A stretch of 64,000 nt of DNA from Soonwooa buanensis (GTDB lineage Bacteria; Bacteroidota; Bacteroidia; Flavobacteriales; Weeksellaceae), in assembly GCF_900167905.1 (NCBI RefSeq), contig NZ_FUYZ01000003.1, forward strand, positions 248,001-312,000, written 5' to 3'. The notes beneath the pieces were generated by a model. It did not search any database, had not been told where the DNA came from, and was given only the letters and a program-made list of their open reading frames with translations. Made by a program: the position numbers and the translations under genes. Shown here in pieces: positions 18,297 through 26,998 of the stretch (its first letter is position 1; every line of letters starts with the position of its first letter).

Positions 18297-18800
18297 TTAT
18301 TTCACGATGTTGACAATATTCGGTTGAGTGTCAGTTTTTGTGAAGACTAATTTGTTAGAATGCCACATTTTGGAAACTTCAAATTTTTGTGGCGTCCAAT
18401 TGTATTCGATTCTGATGGTGTCGTCATCGACAGAATTTTGTGTTTCAGTTATTTTTTTTGTGAAACGCATAATCATACTCGAATAATAACTTTTGGAATC
18501 TGGATTGATCGAATCTTTTATCAAGCGCGTTGCACCAGCCACATATTCGACATAGCGGATGGAATCGCTGTTTATTAAAATCGAAGAAGTGACAGGTTTT
18601 TGATCCGTATCAGCCAATAAATCTAGTAAAGCAACACTCGTGTAGTTGCCTGCAATTTTTGGTTTTAACAAGTCTTTACCGTCTGCATTCTTAACATAGA
18701 TATTAAGGACTTGGTCAATCTGTTGGATAGATTCTTCATCTTGACGACAAGCCAAAAGACTAAAAACGGCGATAAGAAAAATTGAAATTTTTTGTTTCAT
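18297..18800 (-). CDS. Putative lipoprotein of unknown function
   Basis: A 167-residue protein with a lipoprotein signal, lipobox FSLLAC and Cys at about residue 18. The mature part starts RQDEESIQQIDQVLNIYVKN and ends with a beta-rich piece (DTIRIEYNWTPQKFEVSKMWHS). The pattern looks like a small immunoglobulin-like outer-membrane lipoprotein, but I recognise no family. I use the ATG at 18800 rather than the GTG one codon before. It lies 33 bases downstream of asnB in the same direction and may be the tail of that operon. Confidence 0.65.
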   Translation of the reverse strand: MKQKISIFLIAVFSLLACRQDEESIQQIDQVLNIYVKNADGKDLLKPKIAGNYTSVALLDLLADTDQKPVTSSILINSDSIRYVEYVAGATRLIKDSINPDSKSYYSSMIMRFTKKITETQNSVDDDTIRIEYNWTPQKFEVSKMWHSNKLVFTKTDTQPNIVNIVK

Positions 18801-18833
18801 CACGACAAAGATAAAAAGATATCAACGAATAAC

Positions 18834-20738
18834 TTAGTTTTCAAAATATTTTTGATACCATAATTCGAAAGTGACAAGTTGCCAAAGTCTTACATAATCC
18901 ATTGGTTCTTGCGCTTCTTGTTGCCATTTATCAATAATTTCAGATTTAAAGAAACCACGTTTTTTTAGGTTTTTTAAATTGTCCGAAACAAAATTTTTAG
19001 CTTTATCATTGGATTGAATAAAATAGGCAAGTGGAAAACTAAAACCTTTTTTTGGCATTTCTAAAACTTCTTTTGGAAGAAAATTTTGTGCTACTTTTCT
19101 TAATAAAGGTTTATTGATAATGCCGTTATAACGAATATTGGTAGGCAATTGCGAAACATAATCTATCAGTTTGTTACTTAGATATGGATAGCGAAATTCG
19201 ATGCCGTATTTCATGGCGCTAAGATCGTCTCTAAAAACGTGATGTGACGATAAAGAATAGGCGATATCGTATTCGAATAGACCTTCGTAATTTTCTTTAT
19301 CGGTTAAATGAAATTCGTTTAAATTAAAATTATTTTTGGATTTAATCTCGTTTGAAAATAGAGACATCGCTTCAGCTGGACGCATTCCGGATTGACTTTG
19401 ACGGAAGAAATCAAACATTGAATCTTGAGAAAAATAGTTTTTTACTTTTCGCGAAAATTTATCATTTGTAAAAATAAAATTCTTAACAAAGTTGAATTTT
19501 TTAAGCTTTTGCCATTTTCCTAGTTTTAAAGAATGCTCGTAACCGCCAAAAAGTTCGTCCGCGCCATTGCCACTTAATACCACTTTGTAGCCTTTTTTAT
19601 TTGCAAATTGAGTAGCATTTATTAATACTTCGAGGCTGCAATAAGGCTCTTCAAAATGTTGAATATTTTCTTTCAAATTGTTGAGAACTTCCTCGTCATC
19701 AACTTTTTTTATAAGATGAGGTATGTCTAAAGTTTTTGCAACCAAACTTGCATTTTCAACTTCTTGATCGGAGAATTTATACGAAATAGTGAACGCCGTA
19801 ATATCATTGTGAAATGCTTTCGACTTCGCAGTTATTAAAGTAGAATCGATGCCACCGCTCATCATACTTGCTACAGGAACATCTGCAAAAAGCTGTTCGT
19901 CAACGCTTTCTGCTAATAATTGGTCAACTTGTTTTTGCGCTTCTTCTAAGCTAATATTTGTGCTTTTTATATTTGGAAGTTTCCAAAAAGATTGGATTTT
20001 TGTTTCAAAATTCTCTAAGTTTATCGATAGCCAATGCGCTGGTTTTAAAGAATAAATTCCTTCAAAACAAGTGTCCGGCGCCAAGGTTGTTTGGAAAAGA
20101 AAATTAGTATAAATCCCACGCCAGTTGATTTCTGGTTTTATCCAATCAGCTTTTAATATTGCTTTTATCTCGGAAGCCCAAATAATATTTTCATCTTTTT
20201 TTAGTGAATAGAAAAGTGGTTTTAATCCCATTCTATCCCTTGCAAGTAATAATTTTTTACTTTCTAAATCAATGATGCTGATGGCGAACATACCATCTAA
20301 TTTTTCAAAAATAGCTTCTTTCCAATGTAGATAGCCGTTGAGGATAACTTCGGTGTCGGTTTGACTTAAAAATTGATAACCTAAATTTTCTAGTTCGACA
20401 CGGATTTTTTTAAAATTATAAATCTCGCCATTAAAGTTAATAATACATTTACCATCCGATGTTGACATTGGTTGATGTCCTTTTTCGGATAAATCCAAAA
20501 TTGAAAGTCTTCGGAATCCAACCGCGATATTGGAGTTTTCGACTGCAGTAAGAAGAGGTTGTTTTGATTTAATTTCTGAAATGCTATCAGTTCCCGAAAA
20601 GAAATTTCCATTGTTGAGATCGCCAAGCCAAAAACCTTCGTCATCGGGACCACGGTGCGTAATAGCTTTATTCATTTCCAAAATATTTTTGGAAGAAAGC
20701 TTTTTGTTAATTGAAAAATAACCAGTGATACCGCACAT
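18834..20738 (-). CDS. asnB: Asparagine synthase (glutamine-hydrolysing)
   Basis: A 634-residue two-domain enzyme. The mature N-terminal Cys2 of MCGITGY is the glutaminase nucleophile, which fixes the start at 20738 although the frame stays open 57 codons further upstream. Residues 1-200 are the Ntn glutaminase (RGPDDEGFW, GFRRLSILDLSEKGHQPM, NGEIYN). The synthetase domain has the ATP-pyrophosphatase loop SGGIDS at 294-299 and SGNGADELFGGYEH further on. It transfers glutamine nitrogen to an aspartyl-AMP or a similar carboxylate. Its ATG overlaps the stop of the flippase gene (TAATG), so it is translationally coupled to a polysaccharide gene set; such AsnB homologues may amidate sugar acids rather than make free asparagine. 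Confidence 0.93.
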   Translation of the reverse strand: MCGITGYFSINKKLSSKNILEMNKAITHRGPDDEGFWLGDLNNGNFFSGTDSISEIKSKQPLLTAVENSNIAVGFRRLSILDLSEKGHQPMSTSDGKCIINFNGEIYNFKKIRVELENLGYQFLSQTDTEVILNGYLHWKEAIFEKLDGMFAISIIDLESKKLLLARDRMGLKPLFYSLKKDENIIWASEIKAILKADWIKPEINWRGIYTNFLFQTTLAPDTCFEGIYSLKPAHWLSINLENFETKIQSFWKLPNIKSTNISLEEAQKQVDQLLAESVDEQLFADVPVASMMSGGIDSTLITAKSKAFHNDITAFTISYKFSDQEVENASLVAKTLDIPHLIKKVDDEEVLNNLKENIQHFEEPYCSLEVLINATQFANKKGYKVVLSGNGADELFGGYEHSLKLGKWQKLKKFNFVKNFIFTNDKFSRKVKNYFSQDSMFDFFRQSQSGMRPAEAMSLFSNEIKSKNNFNLNEFHLTDKENYEGLFEYDIAYSLSSHHVFRDDLSAMKYGIEFRYPYLSNKLIDYVSQLPTNIRYNGIINKPLLRKVAQNFLPKEVLEMPKKGFSFPLAYFIQSNDKAKNFVSDNLKNLKKRGFFKSEIIDKWQQEAQEPMDYVRLWQLVTFELWYQKYFEN

Positions 20739-21973
20739 TAGGAAAGTTTTTTTGATTCGTAAAAATAAGCAATTGCTGGTAGAATTCCGGATAATGTAAG
20801 ACAGCCAAATGTAATATATGCGACACCAATTAACCCAAATTTTGGAATTATTAAGTATAATGAAACTGAAGTCAAAAGGAGCATTAATACGGAGATTTTT
20901 AAGTTCCACATCGATTTTCCGATAGAAGCTAGCATGTACACAAACAAAACTCGGAAAATTAAGGACATAACTGCTGCCAATAGTAAAATGTTGTAAATTG
21001 TTGTATCTGCATATTGCTTTCCGAAAATTCCTAGAACTTGTTTACTGAAAAAATAGCCGACTAAATATATAGCAACACCAACAATGGTAAATAATTTCAG
21101 GTAATTAAATACAAAGTGATATTGGTACTTTTTGTCTCTGTGATGTTGACAAAGTTTTGGATATTCAGTTTGCATAAAGATAAAACCTAAAACTAAAATA
21201 TTCATTGGGATCATCGCGCTAACTTTATAATGCGCAACATCGGCATCTGTCATCAGCCAGCCAATAAAAAAAATATCAAGGATAAAAACCAATTCGCCAA
21301 CTTGCGTTGTTAATGCCGTTGTCGACGAAAAATTCCAAAATTCTTTTTTATTAAAATTCTGTAAGTGATTGCTTTTAAAACTTAAATTAAACTTTCGATC
21401 AAACAAAAGATACGAGAAAGGTGCAATAACCAAACTAATAATAAAGCCTTCGAAATGCCAAAAATAAGTAAGCACCAAACTTAAAATCAAACTTAAAACA
21501 GAAATAAAAATATCTAGTTTAGCATAAGATTCGTTATCGAGATTGGCGCGATATTCTGCTTTTTTCTGTTCAGATAAATAGAAGCCAAGAAAGCGAATGA
21601 GAAATAAAGCAATAAGATATATTTTTGAATGTTCGTTCCAATAGAGAAATCCTGCAACGAGAAACATAATTGCGGTAAGTACGAAATTGTAAATCAACCC
21701 ATAGGAAAAAGCATAAGAAAAAAAACGCTCTTTTTCTTTTTGATCATGTATGGTTGGACCGTATTTTAAAACGCCTTGTGCTGCTCCAAATCCTGAGATT
21801 GCTAAAAATATTCCTAAAAAATTTAATGCAAAAGTGGCCATCCCAAACTCGTCCATTGTCAACATTCGCGCTCCAAAAAGACTTATAAGAAACGACGAAA
21901 TTCTTGACACAAATAAGGATGCGCCAACCCAAATTCCTTTTTTTGCGACGAAATTTTGGATGAAGCTTTTCAT
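20738..21973 (-). CDS. Oligosaccharide flippase (Wzx/MOP type)
   Basis: A 411-residue membrane protein with about 12 hydrophobic helices, matching the polysaccharide-biosynthesis/MATE-like flippase family. It opens with ASLFVSRISSFLISLFGARMLTMDEFGMATFALNFLGIF, the usual first-helix pattern. Such proteins move lipid-linked sugar units across the inner membrane. Its start overlaps the glycosyltransferase stop by four bases (ATGA) and its stop overlaps the asnB start, so all three are tightly coupled. The glycan is unknown and no polymerase (Wzy) gene is near. Confidence 0.85.
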   Translation of the reverse strand: MKSFIQNFVAKKGIWVGASLFVSRISSFLISLFGARMLTMDEFGMATFALNFLGIFLAISGFGAAQGVLKYGPTIHDQKEKERFFSYAFSYGLIYNFVLTAIMFLVAGFLYWNEHSKIYLIALFLIRFLGFYLSEQKKAEYRANLDNESYAKLDIFISVLSLILSLVLTYFWHFEGFIISLVIAPFSYLLFDRKFNLSFKSNHLQNFNKKEFWNFSSTTALTTQVGELVFILDIFFIGWLMTDADVAHYKVSAMIPMNILVLGFIFMQTEYPKLCQHHRDKKYQYHFVFNYLKLFTIVGVAIYLVGYFFSKQVLGIFGKQYADTTIYNILLLAAVMSLIFRVLFVYMLASIGKSMWNLKISVLMLLLTSVSLYLIIPKFGLIGVAYITFGCLTLSGILPAIAYFYESKKLS

Positions 21974-23097
21974 GATTTTAAAACAGATTCATAAACATTG
22001 CTGTACTGCTTAGCAATATTTTTTGGACTATATTTTTCTTCAATGCCTATATGTAAATCTTGCGGATTTGCGAAGGTTTTTTCGTGCAACAGCATCGCCT
22101 TCATGGCATCATATAATTGCTCGAGATTATCACGTTCTACCAAAATGCCAGTTTGTGGCGATACAAATTCTGGCGTACCTCCAACCGCAGAAGATATAAC
22201 TGGAATACCGCAAGCATTGGCCTCAACAATGACACAACCTTGGGTTTCGTTTTCACTAAACAAAATAAAAGCATGTGACTCTTGCATTTTTTCGGCAACT
22301 TCATCTAGCTTTAATTTTCCAAAAGTCTTGATGTAAGATTCTGCTTTTAGTTTTTTTATTAAATCTTGGATCGGTCGTAAATCTCCGTCACCTCCGATTA
22401 ATAATTGGAAATTTTGATGTTGTTGATGTAGTCGATGTGCAACCTCAATTATTTTATCTGGATTTTTTCGTTCCACCAAATTGGAAATATGAACAAAGCT
22501 GAAAACATCGTGCTTCTTTTTTTGTTCATTAATTTTAAAAATATCTGTGTTAACGACATTAGAAATCACGTGGATAGGAACTTTAATCCCTAAAACCTCA
22601 AGGCCTCTTTTTAGATTTTTACTTACTGGCATCATTGTGGAAGATTGATTTCCAATGTATTTGGCGAAAAATCTCCAAACAGAACCATGTGCATCAGAGG
22701 CATTTTCTTGATAAGCCGTCCAATGTTCTGTAATAACAAAGGGGATTTTGTGTTTTTTCTTTAGATAAACAGGGAAGAACAAATTGTTATGCAAAACATT
22801 CGCGTGGACAATGTCGGGTTTTTGCATATTTTGAAAGCCTAATTTGTAAGCTTTCATTCTTCTGCTAAAATTGATAAGCGGATTCTTCGTATTTCGATAA
22901 TAAACGATCAAAGTTTTAAGACCGTTAATTACTTTTTCGTCGAATAGAAATTTTTCCTTTTGGTTAGGATCACCAATCGCATGAAGCACTTCTACATGAT
23001 GTTGCAAAGCCACGGCTTCTGCGTGGCGTTGTACGAAATTTCCGTTGGTCGGTTCCAATTTATTAGGATACCAAGAAGAAATAAAAAGAACTTTCAA
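21970..23097 (-). CDS. Glycosyltransferase family 4
   Basis: A 375-residue GT-B fold enzyme. The opening MKVLFISSWYPNKLEPTNGNFVQRHA is that of GT4 transferases; the C-terminal half has FVHISNLVERKNPDKIIEVA, LLIGGDGDLR and the catalytic/nucleotide E-x7-E motif in ENETQGCVIVEANACGIPVISSAVGGTPE. It transfers a sugar from a nucleotide-sugar to a growing glycan at the cytoplasmic face. First of three overlapping polysaccharide genes; it starts 6 bases after the stop of the upstream 161-residue protein. Donor and acceptor are unknown. Confidence 0.9.
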   Translation of the reverse strand: MKVLFISSWYPNKLEPTNGNFVQRHAEAVALQHHVEVLHAIGDPNQKEKFLFDEKVINGLKTLIVYYRNTKNPLINFSRRMKAYKLGFQNMQKPDIVHANVLHNNLFFPVYLKKKHKIPFVITEHWTAYQENASDAHGSVWRFFAKYIGNQSSTMMPVSKNLKRGLEVLGIKVPIHVISNVVNTDIFKINEQKKKHDVFSFVHISNLVERKNPDKIIEVAHRLHQQHQNFQLLIGGDGDLRPIQDLIKKLKAESYIKTFGKLKLDEVAEKMQESHAFILFSENETQGCVIVEANACGIPVISSAVGGTPEFVSPQTGILVERDNLEQLYDAMKAMLLHEKTFANPQDLHIGIEEKYSPKNIAKQYSNVYESVLKS

Positions 23098-23103
23098 ATG
23101 CTA

Positions 23104-23589
23104 CTAAATATTATGCGCCCAACTTCTGCTAAGTGGTTGTAAAAAATGACTTAGAAAATCTAAATAGGTATTTTTAGAAAAATCAAAAACTTCGATGTCA
23201 CGAGAAAGCTCACCAGATCTTATTTTGTTTTTAAAATCAAGAAGTTTCAAAGTTTTTACTTCGCCGTTTTCAACATAGCTAGCTTTCATTCTGTCGAAAA
23301 ATCCAAGCTCATATTCTTTATCAAATTCTCGCATAAGTCCTCCAAGTGCATCAATACTGCAGCCAGAAGCCATTTCTTTTTCTTCATCAACACATACAAC
23401 AATAAATTGATTTTTTTCAATCTTGAAAGACGCTTCCAGCGGTTTGCCATGCGCAGCCCAAGTTGATAAAAATTCGTACAAACGTTCTGCAATGTCTTTT
23501 GCTTCTTTTGGTGAGAAAGGACGAGATGCAGGATATATAATGACTCTGTAGTCGTTGGTTTCTACAATGCTAGATTCTTCAATTTTCAT
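23104..23589 (-). CDS. Conserved protein of unknown function (often mislabelled ABC transporter ATPase)
   Basis: A 161-residue soluble protein conserved in Bacteroidota. Relatives are commonly annotated as ABC transporter ATPase, but I see no Walker A, Walker B or signature motif, and it is far too short. Recognisable family blocks are RVIIYPASRPFS, LSTWAAHGKPLEASF and ASGCSIDALGGLMREF, the last with a conserved Cys. It is likely cytoplasmic. In other genomes, as far as I recall, it sits next to the Fe-S/MCE genes, as here (the CCG protein ends 120 bases away, after a terminator). Confidence 0.75.
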   Translation of the reverse strand: MKIEESSIVETNDYRVIIYPASRPFSPKEAKDIAERLYEFLSTWAAHGKPLEASFKIEKNQFIVVCVDEEKEMASGCSIDALGGLMREFDKEYELGFFDRMKASYVENGEVKTLKLLDFKNKIRSGELSRDIEVFDFSKNTYLDFLSHFLQPLSRSWAHNI

Positions 23590-23650
23590 ATCAGAATGGT
23601 TTTAAAATTAAAGTATAAAATTACGAATTATTATTTAGTTTTAATATTTA

Positions 23651-23682
23651 CAAAAATAAAACCCAAGCAAAGCTTGAGTTTT
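23651..23682 (-). terminator. Terminator after the CCG-domain protein gene
   Basis: On the minus strand AAAACTCAAGC-TTT-GCTTGGGTTTT (23682-23658; one G-T pair) is followed by ATTTTTG. Confidence 0.8.
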
Positions 23683-23708
23683 AATAATATTTTGAAACTT
23701 ATTAAAGT

Positions 23709-24494
23709 CTACAAATCGTCAGCTTCGGCAAGAAGTTCGACAATGTCTTTAACTTGTACTTCTTCATTTTTATTAAAATGTTTAACACCATCGGTCATCA
23801 TCGTGTTGCAGAAAGGACAACCTGTTGCAATCACTTTTGGTTCTTCTTTAAGCGCTTCTTCCGTTCTTTCGACATTGATGTCTTTATTACCTTTTTCTGG
23901 CTCTTTGAACATCTGTGCACCACCAGCACCACAACAAAGTCCGTTGGTTTTGCAACGCTTCATCTCAACCAATTCGGCATCAAGTTTTTCCAAAAGCATT
24001 CTTGGTGCTTCGTATTCATCATTTCCGCGACCTAGATAACATGGATCGTGGAAGGTAATTCTTTTCCCTTTGAATTGTCCTCCTTCAATTTTTAGACGTC
24101 CTTCTTCCATCAATTGCTTAAGGAATTGCGTATGGTGAAGCACTTCGAATTTTCCACCTAAACTTGGATATTCGTTTTTTAAAGTATTGAAACAATGCGG
24201 ACAAGCCGTCACAATTTTCTTAACATCGTAAGCGTTAAGAATTTCGATGTTGGTTAATGCCATCATTTGGAAGATAAACTCGTTACCAGCACGTTTTGCA
24301 GGATCACCAGTACAAGATTCTTCTTGGCCTAGAACAGCAAATTCTACACCTATTTTATGTAAGATTTTACAAAAAGCTTTGGTGATTTTTTTTGCACGAT
24401 CGTCAAAACTTCCTGCGCAACCAACCCAAAACAAAACTTCTGGAGATTTTCCTTCGGCAGCATATTCTGCCATTGTTTTTATAGTGAAATCCAT
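23709..24494 (-). CDS. CCG-domain Fe-S protein (HdrB/LutA-like)
   Basis: A 261-residue cysteine-rich protein with two CCG domains. The first has WVGCAGSFD, ESCTGDPAKR and TACPHCFNTL; the second has HDPCYLGRG, LCCGAGGAQMF and ATGCPFCNTM. CCG domains bind unusual [4Fe-4S] clusters and form the catalytic subunit of heterodisulfide reductase (HdrB/D) and of lactate or glycolate oxidase parts. It reads 95 bases downstream of the membrane 4Fe-4S protein, the natural electron partner. The real substrate is unknown; a membrane-bound HdrDE-like oxidoreductase is an inference from the pair. Confidence 0.85.
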   Translation of the reverse strand: MDFTIKTMAEYAAEGKSPEVLFWVGCAGSFDDRAKKITKAFCKILHKIGVEFAVLGQEESCTGDPAKRAGNEFIFQMMALTNIEILNAYDVKKIVTACPHCFNTLKNEYPSLGGKFEVLHHTQFLKQLMEEGRLKIEGGQFKGKRITFHDPCYLGRGNDEYEAPRMLLEKLDAELVEMKRCKTNGLCCGAGGAQMFKEPEKGNKDINVERTEEALKEEPKVIATGCPFCNTMMTDGVKHFNKNEEVQVKDIVELLAEADDL

Positions 24495-24589
24495 TTTTTT
24501 AATTTATCAATGTATCAGAGTAACAATTTACCAAAATCTTAAAAACCAAAATCATGATTGGTAGATCGTTAAATTATTTAATTATTACA

Positions 24590-25924
24590 TTATTCTGTTG
24601 CCCAATTCAATCTGTCGCCTTGGTTGTATTGCCATGGTGCAGCATTGTTTTCGATATTGGTCATCATTAAGTTAAGTTCTGTCGGCGCAGCAGATTGCTC
24701 CATCACCAAGAATCTTCTCATTTCAAAAATGATAGATAACGGATCGAGTAGGATAGGACATGCTTCTGTACAAGCGTTACAAGTTGTACACGCCCAAAGT
24801 TCTTCTTTAGTAATATAATCGTTTAACAACTTTTTGCCATCATCTACAAATTTGCCACCGTTTGCATCCATGTTTTTGCTCACTTCTTCTAGACGGTCAC
24901 GCGTTTTCATCATGATAAGACGTGGCGAAAGTTCTTTACCTGTAATATTTGCAGGGCAGCTCGCTGTACAACGACCACATTCGGTACACGAATAGGCATT
25001 AAGAAGCTGAACTTTATTTAAATCAAAAATATCTTCTGCACCGAATTTAGCAGGCGCTTCTTCTGCACCTTCAGCTGGCGCTGCGTAAGGATCGGCATTT
25101 GGATCCATCATCAATTTGATTTCTTTAGTTACAGATTCCAAATTATTGAATTCTCCTTTCGGGTTTAAATTAGCATACCAAGTACTTGGGAATGCTAAAA
25201 TAATATGTAAATGCTTAGAATAATAAAGATAGTTCATGAAGAATAAAATCCCCACAAAATGGAACCACCAAGCAAATTTTTCAACAAAGATTAAGAAACC
25301 GTCATCAAAACTAAACCATTCCAAAACTGGAACAATGAATGCGTTACTAATTGGGAAAGATCCCACCGTATGATAAACACCTCTAGCTTGTAGAATAGAT
25401 TCTGATGCATTCAACTTGAAGAAAGCCATCATTAGCGCAAATTCGATAATCAAAATCCAGTTAGCGTCATCTTTTGGCCAACCGAAAAGTTCTTTCATGT
25501 TAAGACGTTTAACACCGTAAAAATTTCTTCTAATAAAGAAAACAACCACGCCAATAACTACCAATAACGCCAAAACTTCTAATGTCGCCGTGAAGAAATC
25601 ATAAATCGTGTCTCCTAAAATTGAATGTAAAAAACGGTGTGTTCCGAAAATACCATCAACGATAATTTCTAAAAGTTCGATATTAATGATGACAAAACCA
25701 ACATAGACAAATAGGTGAAGAATCCCAGCAACAGGACGTTGTCCCATTTTGCTTTGTCCAAGTGCAACACGTGTCATGGTTGCCCAACGTTCGGATCTTC
25801 TGTCGGATCTGTTAATGTCTCTACCAAGGTTGATATTTCTGTAAATCTTTTGTAAGCTTTTCGCAAACATGCCAAAGCCAACGATAAGAAGAATTACAAA
25901 AATGATGTTGTCAATATACTGCAT
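24590..25924 (-). CDS. Membrane protein with two 4Fe-4S clusters (HdrE/GlpC-like)
   Basis: A 444-residue protein. The first ~270 residues hold about 5-6 transmembrane helices with His residues placed for b-type haem (GILHLFVYVGF, GTHRFLH, AWWFHFVGILFF, SKHLHIIL), as in NarI/HdrE-type cytochrome b. The C-terminal soluble part has two ferredoxin motifs, CTECGRCTASCP and CTTCNACTEACP. It should move electrons between the quinone pool and a soluble partner, most likely the CCG protein encoded next. I start at the ATG 25924 rather than a TTG three codons earlier. It follows the MCE gene by 12 bases. Confidence 0.85.
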   Translation of the reverse strand: MQYIDNIIFVILLIVGFGMFAKSLQKIYRNINLGRDINRSDRRSERWATMTRVALGQSKMGQRPVAGILHLFVYVGFVIINIELLEIIVDGIFGTHRFLHSILGDTIYDFFTATLEVLALLVVIGVVVFFIRRNFYGVKRLNMKELFGWPKDDANWILIIEFALMMAFFKLNASESILQARGVYHTVGSFPISNAFIVPVLEWFSFDDGFLIFVEKFAWWFHFVGILFFMNYLYYSKHLHIILAFPSTWYANLNPKGEFNNLESVTKEIKLMMDPNADPYAAPAEGAEEAPAKFGAEDIFDLNKVQLLNAYSCTECGRCTASCPANITGKELSPRLIMMKTRDRLEEVSKNMDANGGKFVDDGKKLLNDYITKEELWACTTCNACTEACPILLDPLSIIFEMRRFLVMEQSAAPTELNLMMTNIENNAAPWQYNQGDRLNWATE

Positions 25925-25936
25925 ATCAATCAAAAA

Positions 25937-26878
25937 TTATTTTTTACCAAATACGGAAATGTTGATATAACGCTTAGGATTTGCTTTAAGGTCTTCTATT
26001 AAAGCATTAAGGTTACTAGATGTTTTGTTGAGGTTGTTGTAAAGGTCTTCATCTTTGGTAAGTTTTCCAAGAGAACCTTCGCCATTTTGTATGCCTGCAA
26101 TAACAGAATTCAGTTTGTCAGCAGTCGTACTAAGGTTTTCGATCGCAGAGTTAAGTTTTTTAACGTCTACATTGTCTGCAACATTTCCGAATTTATCAAC
26201 TGTAGCTTTTGTTGAAACCAAAGTTTTGTTGGCATTATCAACCACAGACTTCACTCCAGCTTCGTTATTTGCTAGCATTCTATTGGTTTGGTCAGCGGTA
26301 ACTTTGAAGGCAGAAACAGTCTGGTTAAGGTTTGCTAAAAGCACTTTTATTTGTTGACGATTTTGCTCATCTACCAATTTATTAGCACTTACCATTGTCG
26401 AATCTAATTTTGACAAAACACTTGATACTTGATCTTTAACAGGACCAACTTGTGATGCCAAAGAGTTAAGCATTGACAATTGGAAGTTGCCTTTAAGCGT
26501 ATCGCCATCTTTTGCTAAAACATTTCCTTTTGCAAGATTTATTCTAAGCTCTTTTCCAGACATAAGGCCTGGTTCAAAAATTTCAACATTAGAATTTTTT
26601 GTAAATTCGAATTTGTCATCAACAGTAATCTGAACGACAAAATGTATATCGCCACTGGCGGTTGGTACTGGCTTAATCTCAGAAACTTGTCCAACACGTA
26701 AACCATTTATAGAAACTGGGTTTGACTTTGCTAATCCTTCTACATTGTCATATTTGATGTAATATTGATTGTCTGTAGAAAAGATATTTTTCCCTTTCAT
26801 GAATTGAAATAATATCGTAAAGGAAATAATTGCAAAAATTGCAATAAGACCAGCTTTTAATTCTTTACTAAACTTCAC
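25937..26878 (-). CDS. MCE/MlaD-family lipid-transport protein
   Basis: A 313-residue protein with one N-terminal membrane helix (KAGLIAIFAIISFTILFQF), an MCE domain at about 35-115 (YYIKYDNVEGLAKSNPVSINGLRVGQVSEI) and a long coiled-coil tail rich in Asn, Lys and Thr. MlaD and its relatives form hexameric rings that carry phospholipids between the inner and outer membranes. No MlaE permease or MlaF ATPase is adjacent. It is followed, in the same direction, by the two Fe-S genes, an arrangement I recall from other Bacteroidota. How lipid transport and redox chemistry are linked is not known. Confidence 0.87.
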   Translation of the reverse strand: MKFSKELKAGLIAIFAIISFTILFQFMKGKNIFSTDNQYYIKYDNVEGLAKSNPVSINGLRVGQVSEIKPVPTASGDIHFVVQITVDDKFEFTKNSNVEIFEPGLMSGKELRINLAKGNVLAKDGDTLKGNFQLSMLNSLASQVGPVKDQVSSVLSKLDSTMVSANKLVDEQNRQQIKVLLANLNQTVSAFKVTADQTNRMLANNEAGVKSVVDNANKTLVSTKATVDKFGNVADNVDVKKLNSAIENLSTTADKLNSVIAGIQNGEGSLGKLTKDEDLYNNLNKTSSNLNALIEDLKANPKRYINISVFGKK

Positions 26879-26940
26879 GTAAATAATATTTTTTAGGTTA
26901 CAAATATAAGAATATTGCAGTTAATATTCTTTCTAAATAA

Positions 26941-26977
26941 AAACAAGAAAGCGACCTGCAAATTGCAAGCCGCTTTC
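26941..26977 (-). terminator. Terminator after the PpiD-like gene
   Basis: GAAAGCG (26947-26953) pairs with CGCTTTC (26971-26977) around a smaller TGCAA stem, with a U-rich tail on the minus strand. Confidence 0.75.
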
Positions 26978-26998
26978 GTTATAATTTTAAGTAATTTC

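Noticed and set aside
20739-20909. 57-residue N-terminal extension of asnB
   Set aside because: Cys2 of MCGI must be the mature N-terminus; the extension lies inside the flippase gene.
23596-24039. Plus-strand ORF of 147 aa
   Set aside because: Opposite the CCG-domain gene and its terminator; Ser-rich shadow translation.
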